From assembly GCA_964502095.1 (NCBI GenBank), contig CAZCUF010000008.1:102297-166296 (forward strand): 64,000 bases of DNA, read 5' to 3'. This DNA comes from JACPVF01 sp964502095 (lineage in GTDB: Bacteria > Chloroflexota > Anaerolineae > Anaerolineales > Villigracilaceae). The position numbers and the translations under genes are program-made. A model generated the notes under the pieces. The model was not told where the DNA came from. It saw only the letters and a list, made by a program, of their open reading frames with translations, and did no database searches. Positions 8,638-16,482 of the stretch are shown here, piece after piece; positions within the stretch are counted from its first letter, which is position 1, and each line of letters begins with the position of its first letter.

Positions 8638-9312
8638 TCAGGATTCCGCCCCTACCAATCTTTCGAGCGCGGAACGATTGTTCAAGGTAATGCTGGCGCG
8701 CGTCACCTTAAGCATGCCGTCCCGTTGGAATTGATAGAGGGTGCGGCAAACTACTTCGGGAGAGGCAGCCACCATGGAGGCGATCTGGTCAAGGGTCAGG
8801 TCGCGCTGCGCCGAACTTTCCGAGGCTGGCACGCGCTCCAGCAATAATTTTGCCAATCGCCCCGTTACCGGCTGAAAGGCGAGATCGGCAATCGTCTCTC
8901 GCCGTTTGCGAATCAACCGGGTTTGACGGCGCAGCAAAGCGCGCTCCGCTTCGGGATTCTCGAATAAGATCTGCAAGACGGCCTCCCCCTCCCATTGATA
9001 GATGCTGCTTTTCTGAACCGCCTCCAGCGTGGACGGCGCGGCCTCGCCATCGAAGAGTCCGTGCGCCCAAAATTCATCGCCCTTCTCCCAGGTGGAGACA
9101 ACGTAACTTCGCCCGTCTGCCGAGCGGATGACCGCCCGTAGTTGCCCTGATGCGATCAGCAATACATTCTTCCATTCATCACCCTGCCAAAAAAGCACTT
9201 TATTCTTTTCAAGAGTTCGCCGACTGGCCAATGAAATCAATCGCTGTTTCTGACCAGCGGTGAACTTCCCCAGAACTTCGGCATTTTCCAGCAAGGCAGG
9301 AAATTCAGACAT
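8638..9312 (-). CDS. Crp/Fnr-family transcriptional regulator C
   Basis: A 224-residue Crp/Fnr protein starting at 9312 behind AGAGGA. It has a sensor barrel (about 10-125), a helix rich in Arg (RQTRLIRKRRETIADL) and a C-terminal HTH (LTLDQIASMVAASPEVVCRT). It is divergent from the membrane protein gene at 9501. The shared 188-base region holds a 13-base-arm inverted repeat, a perfect 16-base FNR-like palindrome and a Crp-like box, so it probably controls that gene, itself, or both. It is the third paralogue within 3.3 kb and lacks FNR-type cysteines. Confidence 0.88.
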   Translation of the reverse strand: MSEFPALLENAEVLGKFTAGQKQRLISLASRRTLEKNKVLFWQGDEWKNVLLIASGQLRAVIRSADGRSYVVSTWEKGDEFWAHGLFDGEAAPSTLEAVQKSSIYQWEGEAVLQILFENPEAERALLRRQTRLIRKRRETIADLAFQPVTGRLAKLLLERVPASESSAQRDLTLDQIASMVAASPEVVCRTLYQFQRDGMLKVTRASITLNNRSALERLVGAES

Positions 9313-9334
9313 GGAACTAATCCTCTTTGATTAG

Positions 9335-9383
9335 TATTACAGCGCAAAGTTCAGCGTTGAAAAACGCCTCTTGCGCTGTAATA
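9335..9383. promoter_or_regulatory. Long inverted repeat in the 5' region of regulator C
   Basis: TATTACAGCGCAA (9335-9347) and TTGCGCTGTAATA (9371-9383) are perfect 13-base complementary arms separated by 23 bases, starting 23 bases upstream of the regulator C start codon. They could be two half-operators or an mRNA 5' hairpin. Confidence 0.6.
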
Positions 9384-9401
9384 ATCAAACCGTTATGAAA
9401 T

Positions 9402-9417
9402 CTTGACTTAAGTCAAG
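9402..9417. promoter_or_regulatory. Perfect 16-base palindrome of FNR/DNR type
   Basis: CTTGACTTAAGTCAAG is fully palindromic and contains TTGAC-N4-GTCAA, the spacing of FNR/DNR/NNR-class operators. It lies between divergent regulator C (start 9312) and the membrane gene at 9501. Binding by one of the three local Crp/Fnr proteins is inferred. Confidence 0.6.
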
Positions 9418-9445
9418 GCGGAAATATAGAAAGGCCAATATGATA

Positions 9446-9461
9446 TGTACATATTATCACA
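9446..9461. promoter_or_regulatory. Crp/Fnr-like operator box
   Basis: TGTAC-ATATTA-TCACA matches TGTGA-N6-TCACA at 8 of 10 half-site positions, 40 bases upstream of the ATG at 9501. Confidence 0.45.
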
Positions 9462-9500
9462 ACCTGAAACTATTTCAGGATAAAGATACCCGGAGGAAGA

Positions 9501-10373
9501 ATGTTACCATCCACATCTCGTCAGGTACGAATTGCAGTAGTCACCCTTGTGGTGATCTCCGCAATCTTGATGATTGCGGTTATCCCTTTCATCGGGTTCG
9601 ACATGGTCAACCCAATCGTCAAGGCCCAACAGGCGCGTATCGAAAAATTCACCGCGGAGAACAACCCCCAAGCGCCGCTATTGACTTATACCGTCTGGCT
9701 CGTTAGTTTCTTTTTTCCATTTTGGAGCACACTGTCAGTCATTGCCGGCGTCGCCCTGTTGGCAATCGCGCTTCCGTACTATCGCGGCGAGCGCTGGACG
9801 CGCGGACTGGCGTTGCTCTGTCTGGCAATACCAGCCATCGGCGGCGCATATATGATCGTGCCGTGGATGAATTTCATCGGTAGCGCCAAAGGCGGATTTC
9901 CTCCCGCCGTCACCATCATGACCGTCGGTCTGATCCCATACTTTACAGTGCTGCTCACTGAAAAAGTGGACCTTATACAGAAGGTCGTGGATTTCATCGT
10001 TTTCCTGATATTGGGCGTGACCGCGGCTGAGAACTTTGCCAACGGGCACGCGGCTTTCCGTATCCTGTTTGGACATCCGGCTCGTCCGCTCTTTGCTGAA
10101 GGAATCGCTATCACTTACTTCGGCTGGCTGGCTCTTTGGGTAGCCATGGCGTTATTAATCACGTCCATCTACCTGCTCGGCGAAAAGAATATCTCCGGCT
10201 GGTATGCAGGTTTGATTGGCGGCCTGGTGACCATGGTTGCAAGCGGCGCCACCCACTACGTCCGCCATGCCACCAACGACTACCTCTACGGCACACTCCT
10301 AGGACTGGGCATCGTTATTGTGCTCTTGATCCCTCTTTTCAAACAACGCCTATTGGCAGAATACTCAGGCTAA
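9501..10373 (+). CDS. Uncharacterised multi-pass membrane protein (family 1)
   Basis: A 290-residue protein starting at 9501 with GGAGGA just upstream. About seven membrane helices can be seen (first near 9-32, second near 57-85, third near 95-118). It is a paralogue of the proteins at 7560 and 10488: YYRGERW follows the second helix, and the central motif NGHAAFRILFGHPARP contains two His residues that could serve as ligands. No known domain is recognised. The FNR-like palindrome and Crp-like box upstream suggest control by a redox or nitrogen-oxide signal. It is followed by a strong terminator, so it forms its own transcript. Confidence 0.75.
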   Translation: MLPSTSRQVRIAVVTLVVISAILMIAVIPFIGFDMVNPIVKAQQARIEKFTAENNPQAPLLTYTVWLVSFFFPFWSTLSVIAGVALLAIALPYYRGERWTRGLALLCLAIPAIGGAYMIVPWMNFIGSAKGGFPPAVTIMTVGLIPYFTVLLTEKVDLIQKVVDFIVFLILGVTAAENFANGHAAFRILFGHPARPLFAEGIAITYFGWLALWVAMALLITSIYLLGEKNISGWYAGLIGGLVTMVASGATHYVRHATNDYLYGTLLGLGIVIVLLIPLFKQRLLAEYSG

Positions 10374-10391
10374 GCACACTCTCCTTTGCGG

Positions 10392-10423
10392 CCCGGGACC
10401 GGAAACAGTCCCGGGTTTGCTTT
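10392..10423 (+). terminator. Intrinsic terminator
   Basis: CCCGGGAC (10392-10399) pairs with GTCCCGGG (10408-10415), followed by TTTGCTTT. It lies just after the membrane gene ending at 10373. Confidence 0.75.
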
Positions 10424-10447
10424 AAGGCAAAGAATTCCCCCTCCAAT

Positions 10448-10463
10448 TGTGATATTTTACACA
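10448..10463 (+). promoter_or_regulatory. Crp/Fnr-like operator box
   Basis: TGTGA-TATTTT-ACACA, 24 bases upstream of the ATG at 10488. Its left half and spacer are identical to the boxes at 7483 and 14725. Confidence 0.5.
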
Positions 10464-10487
10464 CGGAAAATATTCGAGGAGAATGAC

Positions 10488-11396
10488 ATGCAAAACACCT
10501 CCCAAGCCAACCGCACAATCCTTTCCGTTCTGGCCGCTGTAGTTGGCCTATTCATGGTCACGGTCGCGCCGTTCCTCATCCAGACCACGCTGGAGCGCGT
10601 ACTAACCGAGTTGGTCAAGGTCGCGGCGGAGAAACCCGCCTACGGCAGCGGCATCCTGCTCTTCTCGTACGCCTTCCCCTTCTATCGCGGACTGATCTAC
10701 ATCGGCGGGATCACCCTGATCCTGTTGGCGCGTCCAATCTACCGAGGAGAGGAGTGGACCTTCCCGGTCGCGCTGCTCGCCTCAGCCTTCCCCTCGGCCG
10801 GCGGCTTCTTCATGTTCATGCCCTACGTCTCCTTTGTAAAGGGCGCGCCCCTGCCAATGATCGTCTCGTTCGTCGGGCTGATCGTCTTCTGGACGCTCAT
10901 TTTGATCCGCAACGTGGATAAATGGGTTAAGTGGGGACAGTTCTTCACCCTGACCTTCTGCGGAATGTTGAGCACACACGCCTTCATCGTGGGAATCGGC
11001 AACCTGCGCATGCTGCTGACTCGCCCCGGGAAACCGATGTACCTGGGCGGGCTGGGAACGTGGATCCTGGCCTGGTCGCAGCCCATCCAGTGGTTCTGCG
11101 TCATCCTGCTCTTCATCGCCATCTACCAACTCGCGCGGCGCAAACACTCTGGCTGGTGGCTGGCTCTCGTCACGGTCACCACTCTCGTTTCGATTAACGT
11201 TCCCATGCAGATTATTCGCCTCACCATGACGGATTCGGTTTCGTGGGATTACTCCTACAGTCTGCCCGTCATCATTGGGCAGTTTATCGTCCTGCTCAAT
11301 CCCAAGATCAAGAAGGCGCTGATTGCGGAAGACCAGGTCGGCGCATTCTCCTTTGGATCCTCCCCCTCTGAAACAGAGGGGGAGGAAATTCGCTGA
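10488..11396 (+). CDS. Uncharacterised multi-pass membrane protein (family 1), first gene of a putative operon
   Basis: A 302-residue protein. The start at 10488 was chosen for the GAGGAG six bases upstream. It has seven or eight predicted helices, with IYRGEEW after the second helix and THAFIVGIGNLRMLLTRPGKP corresponding to the central motif of its paralogues. The last dozen residues (SFGSSPSETEGEEIR) are encoded by a perfect palindrome (11359-11385), as if a repeat had been captured at the 3' end. The stop overlaps the next ATG by one base, so genes at 10488, 11396 and 11554 appear translationally coupled. Function unknown. Confidence 0.75.
   Translation: MQNTSQANRTILSVLAAVVGLFMVTVAPFLIQTTLERVLTELVKVAAEKPAYGSGILLFSYAFPFYRGLIYIGGITLILLARPIYRGEEWTFPVALLASAFPSAGGFFMFMPYVSFVKGAPLPMIVSFVGLIVFWTLILIRNVDKWVKWGQFFTLTFCGMLSTHAFIVGIGNLRMLLTRPGKPMYLGGLGTWILAWSQPIQWFCVILLFIAIYQLARRKHSGWWLALVTVTTLVSINVPMQIIRLTMTDSVSWDYSYSLPVIIGQFIVLLNPKIKKALIAEDQVGAFSFGSSPSETEGEEIR
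11359..11385. repeat. Perfect palindrome inside the 3' end of the 10488 gene
   Basis: CCTCCCCCTCTG (11359-11370) and CAGAGGGGGAGG (11374-11385) flank AAA. It is related in composition to the CCTCTCCC palindromes at 7399, 37101 and 55704. Confidence 0.7.
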
Positions 11397-11557
11397 TGAA
11401 AATTAACCCTCGCTACTATCCCGTCATTATCATCGTCACGTACGTGATCTTCCTCTTGATCGGAATCCTGCTCGGCTTTGGCCCCGAACACAGCGGCGGG
11501 GATCACGGACGAGGCGCGCTGCTGCCGCTTATATTTACACTGGAGGCCGCCGTATGA
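11396..11557 (+). CDS. Small single-pass membrane protein
   Basis: A 53-residue ORF beginning MKINPRYYPVIIIVTYVIF, with one clear membrane helix (about residues 8-28) and a Gly/His-rich tail (PEHSGGDHGRG). Its ATG overlaps the upstream stop by one base, and its TGA overlaps the ATG of the ferredoxin-like gene by two bases. This tight coupling is the main argument that it is real. A small accessory subunit of the neighbouring membrane Fe-S protein is plausible but not shown. Confidence 0.6.
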   Translation: MKINPRYYPVIIIVTYVIFLLIGILLGFGPEHSGGDHGRGALLPLIFTLEAAV

Positions 11558-12396
11558 CCGCTACTGTCCGAAAGAAAAATGTCCCGCTTTCCAAAACCCG
11601 TCACATCATCCAATGGCTAGCGGTGTTCGGCACCTTCATGCTGGGACTACGGCACATCATGCCGGGCGAAGTCTCGCGCGGCGGTTCGTTCGACTCGTTC
11701 TGCGCTTTCGGCGGCATCGAAACCCTGCTTCCCTATCTCACTACGGGACACACGCTCAAATCCACCAACCTGCTCAACTTCGCAGTGCTGATCGCCACAT
11801 TGGGAGTCGCCCTCGTCGCGGGGCGCGCCTTCTGCGGCTGGCTGTGCGGATTGGGCGCGATCCAGGACCTTGTCTCAAAGTGGACGCGCCGACTGCTCGG
11901 CGAGAGGCGTCACATCCGCGGCAAACCCAGCCAGACGCTCCTGCCCTTGCGCCTGCCGGCCAGCATTGACCGTCCACTGCGCTACGCCAAATATCTGGTT
12001 TTGGCGATTATCCTATTCGCCAGCCTGACGACCGTCTTCCCGCCTCTGCACAAATTTTGTCCGGTGCGGGCAGTCTTCAGTTTCAAGATATCCTTGCTCC
12101 TGGGCTTCGCGTTCGCGATCTTTTTGGCGGGCGCGGTTTTGGTGGAACGCTTCTGGTGCAAATATTTCTGTCCGCTCGGCGCGACGCTGGCGATCTTCAA
12201 CAAAATCTCGCCTGTGCGGCTGGAAAGCAACGTAGCCTGCAACAACTGCGGACGTTGCGACATCGAATGTTCGATGGACATCGAAGACGTGCCGAACAGC
12301 CTGACTGACGCCGAATGTATCCGCTGCCTCGAATGTTTGGATACCTGCGCGCGGGAAGGTTCGCTGGAACTGAAGGTATTTCCCAAAGCAAAATAA
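11554..12396 (+). CDS. NapH/NosR-like membrane-bound 4Fe-4S ferredoxin
   Basis: A 280-residue protein with four or so membrane helices and a C-terminal soluble ferredoxin domain. Two CxxxC motifs follow helices (C94-C98 in RAFCGWLCGLGA; C202-C206 in WCKYFCPLGA), as in NapH/NosR/CcoG-type quinol-linked electron transfer proteins. The C-terminus carries two 4Fe-4S ligand sets: C229/C232/C235/C239 and C255/C258/C261/C265. Such proteins pass electrons from the quinol pool to periplasmic reductases. No nap or nos catalytic gene is present here, so the acceptor is unknown; the coupled neighbours are the uncharacterised membrane proteins. Confidence 0.85.
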   Translation: MTATVRKKNVPLSKTRHIIQWLAVFGTFMLGLRHIMPGEVSRGGSFDSFCAFGGIETLLPYLTTGHTLKSTNLLNFAVLIATLGVALVAGRAFCGWLCGLGAIQDLVSKWTRRLLGERRHIRGKPSQTLLPLRLPASIDRPLRYAKYLVLAIILFASLTTVFPPLHKFCPVRAVFSFKISLLLGFAFAIFLAGAVLVERFWCKYFCPLGATLAIFNKISPVRLESNVACNNCGRCDIECSMDIEDVPNSLTDAECIRCLECLDTCAREGSLELKVFPKAK

Positions 12397-12525
12397 AGGA
12401 GGAAAGGAGAAATTGTCCGCCTCATCCATGACCAAACGCGGCATCAACGCCAGAACGCGCATCATCTTCCTCGGCTCGAAGGGTGAGTCGTAATCTCCAG
12501 TTAAGTTTCCGTCAAAGGAAAACCC

Positions 12526-12728
12526 ATGCCAATCCCTTATCTTCTCATCATTTTGCTTTACGTCTTCGTCGCCGTGATCTTAGCATCGGACGCGTCGCTG
12601 GTAAGTTTCAACCTGATCGCAGCCTTCCCCACCCTGCGCTCTACGCACTGGCGTTGATCCACCCAATGCAGGAGATGTTCGAGATCATGCGCACTGGATG
12701 GAAGAAAATCGAATCGGTGCAGATTTAA
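12526..12728 (+). pseudogene. Small membrane-protein gene, apparently frameshifted
   Basis: An ATG at 12526 behind AAAGGAA opens a frame of 43 residues (MPIPYLLIILLYVFVAVILA...) ending at 12657. The neighbouring frame, open to 12728, continues plausibly with a second hydrophobic stretch and EIMRTGWKKIESVQI. Joining the two near 12630 would give a protein of about 67 residues with two helices. Either the short 43-residue product is real or one base was lost. The rest of the 12397-12737 gap contains only a 21-26 codon ORF at about 12413-12493 that I cannot support further. Confidence 0.35.
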
Positions 12729-12737
12729 GGAGACTTT

Positions 12738-13268
12738 ATGACGACCTCTACTCTCACCCGCTATATCCCTTTGATGGTCAGCCTTCACTGGCTGATCACC
12801 CTGCTCATTTTCACCGAGTTCGCGCTCGGCAAATATTCCAGCCTCCTCCCGGACAATGCAAACGAGATTGTTCCGCTCGGCGCGCACATGCTGCCGGGCC
12901 TGACCATACTGGTCGTGATCGTCTTCCGCTTCATCGTTCGGATGCGAACGCCGCGTCCCGCCCACGCCTTCACGGGCAGCGCCTTCCTCAATGGACTCGG
13001 CAAGGTCACACATTACGCGTTGTACCTGTTCGTCTTTCTGATGGCCGTCAGCGGGGTATCGCTCTCCCTGCAGGCAGGACTGGTCCAGACCGTCTTTGGT
13101 GGAGTCGGGTCGCTGCCCGCGGATTTCTTCGTCTTCACTGCGTGCGTTCTGTACAAAGTCATCGCGCCCGTGCTGCTCCTGCTTATCCTCCTGCACATCG
13201 GTGGGGCGCTGTATCACCAGTTTGTCATCAAGGATAAACTGTTCGCGCGCATGAGCTTTTCAAAATAG
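12738..13268 (+). CDS. Cytochrome b561-type membrane di-heme protein
   Basis: A 176-residue protein with an AAGGAG ribosome site. Four membrane helices and histidines at H17 (VSLHWLI), H50 (GAHM), H92 (THYALYL), H153 (LLHIGGALYH) and H160 fit the bacterial cytochrome b561 family, whose helices 1-4 hold two hemes b and move electrons between quinol and periplasmic partners. It follows the NapH-like gene in the same direction, consistent with a membrane electron-transfer role for the whole cluster. The redox partner is not identifiable. Confidence 0.85.
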   Translation: MTTSTLTRYIPLMVSLHWLITLLIFTEFALGKYSSLLPDNANEIVPLGAHMLPGLTILVVIVFRFIVRMRTPRPAHAFTGSAFLNGLGKVTHYALYLFVFLMAVSGVSLSLQAGLVQTVFGGVGSLPADFFVFTACVLYKVIAPVLLLLILLHIGGALYHQFVIKDKLFARMSFSK

Positions 13269-13292
13269 GAGGAATTCACAAGGAGAAACGAA

Positions 13293-14087
13293 ATGAAAAA
13301 TAATCACAAACTCGGAACGGTTCTATCCATCGTTGGGATCCTGATCGGCCTGCTCGCGCTGTTCCTGATGTCCAGCATCTACCAGGTCAACATTGACGGC
13401 AAACTGACCGGCGAACGTCCTGACGAGGCCATTACCGTGCAGATCGTCTTCGCCCTGCTCGGTTGGCTGGGAGTTACAGCGGGCGCGCTGTGGGTGATGG
13501 TGCTATATGGCTTCCTGAACAAGGCCAAATGGGCCTGGTTCTGGGGAACAGTGGCCGCCACCGCTCAGATCCTGGCCGGATTCTTCCCCATAATCCCGCC
13601 TTCCAGCATCGGCCTGCCCGCGCCGACCATTTGGATTTTCCTGATCGCGTTCGTGTTGTGGTTCGGGATGCTCCTAATCGGCGGCGTGGACAAGAAGATC
13701 ATCGCACTGGCCTTCGTCAGCGGGCTGGCCTACGTGTTGACGTTCATTGATGGCGTGGGCGCGATCTCGCGTCATCAGACCGAGGCGAAGGGCTTCATCA
13801 GTTCGATGTACGCCATGTCGCAGATGGTGAACTGGTGGGGCGCGATCGTTTGGGCCTCTTTCATCTTCGGGCTGGTCAAGGGCAAATCCTGGGCGCTGCC
13901 TGTTGGCGTCTTTGCGACAGCCATGTCCATGTTCGGCGGATTCCCCGTCGGCGTGACGGATGTGCTCGTGAGGGGCCGCTTCTCGATGTTCCTGGTGGCG
14001 TCCTTCATAGGCGCGGCGCTGTTCGTCTATCTGCTGCTCCCCTCGACGAAGAAAATGATCGAAGTATGGAGTGCAACCGCAACGTGA
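13293..14087 (+). CDS. Uncharacterised multi-pass membrane protein
   Basis: A 264-residue protein with an AGGAG-type site 25 bases after the b561 gene. About seven helices are visible (for example residues 8-28, 46-75, 82-105, 110-128, 133-155, 185-205, 215-250). It is weakly similar in layout to the 7560/9501/10488 proteins: first helix, soluble loop with FxxxxDGKLTGE, then GFLNKAKWAWFWG corresponding to the YRGExW position. No known motif is recognised. It is probably the last gene of the 10488-14087 transcript, since a hairpin terminator follows. Confidence 0.7.
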   Translation: MKNNHKLGTVLSIVGILIGLLALFLMSSIYQVNIDGKLTGERPDEAITVQIVFALLGWLGVTAGALWVMVLYGFLNKAKWAWFWGTVAATAQILAGFFPIIPPSSIGLPAPTIWIFLIAFVLWFGMLLIGGVDKKIIALAFVSGLAYVLTFIDGVGAISRHQTEAKGFISSMYAMSQMVNWWGAIVWASFIFGLVKGKSWALPVGVFATAMSMFGGFPVGVTDVLVRGRFSMFLVASFIGAALFVYLLLPSTKKMIEVWSATAT

Positions 14088-14142
14088 TTCTGGCGGCATA
14101 ATTTCTTGCGACTCTTCAACGCATGGAAATTTTATAGATGGA

Positions 14143-14175
14143 AACGCGGAATTTTTGGTTGCAAAATTCCGCGTT
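14143..14175. terminator. Long hairpin, probable terminator
   Basis: AACGCGGAATTTT (14143-14155) and AAAATTCCGCGTT (14163-14175) are perfect 13-base arms around a 7-base loop, 56 bases after the membrane gene. The A/T flanks could terminate in either direction. Confidence 0.65.
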
Positions 14176-14315
14176 CATTTATGTTTATTCATATCTTCCA
14201 CGTCCTACTTTTAAAATATACAGCAGAATATCGTGTGAACAAGTTCCGCGACGCTCCGGGCTGGAATCAAGCTTGGGAGGCCGCGCATATTTCGAGGTCG
14301 AGGTATGAAGCGAAG

Positions 14316-14331
14316 GGTGATATTTGTCATG
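14316..14331 (+). promoter_or_regulatory. Crp/Fnr-like operator region with short direct repeats
   Basis: GGTGA-TATTTG-TCATG resembles TGTGA-N6-TCACA. It begins a run to about 14385 in which GTGA/GTCA(T/C) words and (A/G)AAATTTGA repeat twice, including the small palindrome GTGATTCGTCAC. It lies upstream of the broken small gene at 14408. Confidence 0.35.
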
Positions 14332-14407
14332 GAAATTTGATGGTGATTCGTCACGAAAATTTGAAGGCAATTTGTGTCATAATTCCCACATATCCGTAAA
14401 AAGGAGA

Positions 14408-14729
14408 ATGTGAAACGGCACCGATCAAGGATATTATTTTTCTACTTTTAACAGGTGTTCCTGCCGCGTACCTGTGCTGGTATTTCCGGCAGAGGTACAC
14501 CCTGCACAAAGCGCTGCATAATCTCTACTATCTGATGGGATTCGCAGTGCTTTCGATTTCAGGTTTGTTGTTGATCTTCCATCCCGCTCCTGTTCCTGGT
14601 GGCGGGCTCGTTCACGATCAGATTCGCCAAGAAAGGTTAAAGAACAGACTTTGGAAGCCCCAGAGACTTCCGAAGTCTGATGTTTGCCATTATTTATCTT
14701 TTGTCAAAGACAAACAGTCCAATTTGTGA
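14408..14729 (+). pseudogene. Small membrane protein with a one-base frameshift at its start
   Basis: AAGGAGA precedes an ATG at 14408-14410, but the next base (T at 14411) makes a stop. Skipping that T gives an uninterrupted frame to 14729: METAPIKDIIFLLLTGVPAA, then a second hydrophobic helix MGFAVLSISGLLLIF and a basic tail. The in-frame version has no other start codon near the ribosome site. It is therefore a pseudogene, a sequencing error, or a gene translated only from an internal ATG at 14535. No family is recognised. Confidence 0.5.
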
Positions 14730-14740
14730 TATTTTTCATA
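14725..14740 (+). promoter_or_regulatory. Crp/Fnr-like operator box
   Basis: TGTGA-TATTTT-TCATA, sharing the TGTGATATTTTTC core with the box at 7483. It lies 48 bases upstream of a 24-codon ORF and 190 bases upstream of the heme O synthase-like gene. Confidence 0.5.
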
Positions 14741-14772
14741 TAACTGACCACCAAAATTCAGGAGTAAACCCT

Positions 14773-14847
14773 ATGCAATTCGTCAAAGACTGTTTCAACT
14801 ATCTGTTCAATTCCACCAAGGGACTCATCCTCGTCGTTAGCAAATAA
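14773..14847 (+). CDS. Possible 24-residue peptide
   Basis: A short ORF beginning MQFVKDCFNYLFNSTKGLIL, with AGGAG eight bases before its ATG and a Crp-like box upstream. It is half hydrophobic and could be a membrane micropeptide or merely a translated leader for the gene at 14915. There is no homologue I recognise. Confidence 0.35.
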   Translation: MQFVKDCFNYLFNSTKGLILVVSK

Positions 14848-14914
14848 ATAAACAAGGGAACAAGCTTGTAAATGTTTGCCTCCGCTTGTTTCCCTGATAC
14901 ACACTGGAGATTCA

Positions 14915-15778
14915 ATGTATGTTCTCGTCTCGAAGATCCGCCTTTACTGGCCGCTGACCAAACCTCTTCAAAGCGGACTATTGCTTGCCACCGGGCTGGC
15001 AGGTTATATGAGTACGCGCTGTCCTGTCCTAAATATAGGAACAATCCTCGGCGTGACGGGCAGTCTCTTCCTGGCTATTGCCGGAAGCACCGTGCTCAAC
15101 ATGTGGTGGGACCGCGACATTGACGCCAAAATGGGGCGCACACAAAAACGCCCAACCTCTTCAAAGTTGGTGAGCGAAAACGAAATCCTGCGCCTCGGGC
15201 TGATTCTCTCTATTCTCGGCGTTGGCTGGGCGGTGGCGATGGATGCGCTCTATGGTCTCATTGTCTTTGCCGGGCTCTTCTTCGATGTGGTGGTTTACAG
15301 CATCTGGCTCAAACGTCACACCGCCTGGAGCATCGTTTGGGGCGGCATTTCGGGCGCCATGCCCATTTTGGCTGGACGCGCCCTCGGCCTCGGCGCCATA
15401 GATTGGATCGGGCTGACTCTCGCTCTCGGCATCCTCTTCTGGATTCCCACTCACACACTCACCTTCAGCATGAAGTACGAGAAAGACTACGCCGCGGCCT
15501 GTGTGCCAACCTTCCCGTCCACATACGGACTCGGCTTCACACGCGCCACCATCGCGGTTTCATCCGTACTGGCCGCGTTCGCCATGGCGATTGCAGGTTA
15601 CGGTATCGGCATGACGTGGGGTTTTCTGCGCCTGCTACTCGTCCTCTCAGCAGGCCTGCTCATACTGGCGGTTGCCATCACATTCAAACCCTCTGAGCGC
15701 GTTAACTTTGGGCTGTTCAAATACGCATCCTTCTACATGCTGGCTGCCATGATTCTAGTCGTGATCGAGGTAATTTGA
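14915..15778 (+). CDS. ctaB: UbiA-family prenyltransferase, protoheme IX farnesyltransferase (heme O synthase)-like
   Basis: A 287-residue membrane protein. The start at 14915 (MYVLVSK) was chosen because GGAGA lies 4 bases upstream. About eight to nine helices are predicted. The first Asp-rich motif, NMWWDRDIDAKMGRTQKRP at residues 62-80, is the NxxxDxxxD signature of UbiA enzymes, and the RTxxRP ending is typical of CtaB/CyoE. The second motif region KYEKDYAAACVPTFP is also CyoE-like. The reaction would be farnesylation of heme b to heme O. No cytochrome oxidase genes are nearby, so which heme protein needs heme O (or A) is unclear. Confidence 0.8.
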   Translation: MYVLVSKIRLYWPLTKPLQSGLLLATGLAGYMSTRCPVLNIGTILGVTGSLFLAIAGSTVLNMWWDRDIDAKMGRTQKRPTSSKLVSENEILRLGLILSILGVGWAVAMDALYGLIVFAGLFFDVVVYSIWLKRHTAWSIVWGGISGAMPILAGRALGLGAIDWIGLTLALGILFWIPTHTLTFSMKYEKDYAAACVPTFPSTYGLGFTRATIAVSSVLAAFAMAIAGYGIGMTWGFLRLLLVLSAGLLILAVAITFKPSERVNFGLFKYASFYMLAAMILVVIEVI

Positions 15779-16380
15779 TGAAAATATCCTCTCTCGCCCG
15801 TGTTCTGCTGCTCATCACCGGTATTCTTGCCGCTTACCAGATCGCAGTTGGCATTGACGGCTTCAGTACCCTACCTGTCATCGCTTACACCATTGCCTTC
15901 GGGGTACTGCTCGTAGCAGGGATACTCCTGATTATCTGGGGTTTCGACATTCTGGATTCACCCTTGGTTGTCATCGTCTCGACGATCATCCCGCTCTGCC
16001 TTGCGCTCGGTCTCGTCTGGCAATACGTTCCGTTCGGGATCCCGTACCTGATCTTCGCCATCGTGGGTTTTCTTGCCATTTTAGCAACGCGCCTGATCCC
16101 GATGAAAAACAAACTTCCGACCATTGTGCTGGCTGTTGTTCACGGCATTGCAGGGCTGACGATCTTTCTGCTCCCGATCGTCCTCACGCTTCTAGAAAAG
16201 ATGCCCCCGCTCTTTTCGCTGGTGGGTGTGGGCGGCGCGTTGATCGGCATCGGCGGGCTGGCGCTTTCCTTCCTCAAAGCAGGCAGGCCCATCCTATCAA
16301 AGAAACTCATCTTAAAAATCCTGCCCGCCATTCTATTCCTGATGACGCTCTGCTTCGTAATCGGTTTCAGATATGGATAA
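15778..16380 (+). CDS. Uncharacterised multi-pass membrane protein
   Basis: A 200-residue, highly hydrophobic protein with six or so helices (near 8-25, 35-60, 62-82, 88-105, 118-140, 150-170, 178-196). Its ATG overlaps the stop of the UbiA gene by one base; a TTG three bases upstream is an alternative start. The coupling implies a joint role with the heme O synthase-like enzyme, but no motif identifies it. Confidence 0.65.
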   Translation: MKISSLARVLLLITGILAAYQIAVGIDGFSTLPVIAYTIAFGVLLVAGILLIIWGFDILDSPLVVIVSTIIPLCLALGLVWQYVPFGIPYLIFAIVGFLAILATRLIPMKNKLPTIVLAVVHGIAGLTIFLLPIVLTLLEKMPPLFSLVGVGGALIGIGGLALSFLKAGRPILSKKLILKILPAILFLMTLCFVIGFRYG

Positions 16381-16482
16381 GATGCTCATCCTTTCGCATC
16401 TCACCTACCTAAAATCCTTTCACTTGGATAAAATGCTCATCCGCGCGCGCATCTTGCTTACCTCGAATCCCTGCGCGGGGAG

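Noticed and set aside
9440..9706. 88-codon plus-strand frame overlapping the start of the 9501 membrane gene
   Set aside because: It overlaps the operator region and the real gene in another frame. The 9501 start has a clear GGAGGA site.
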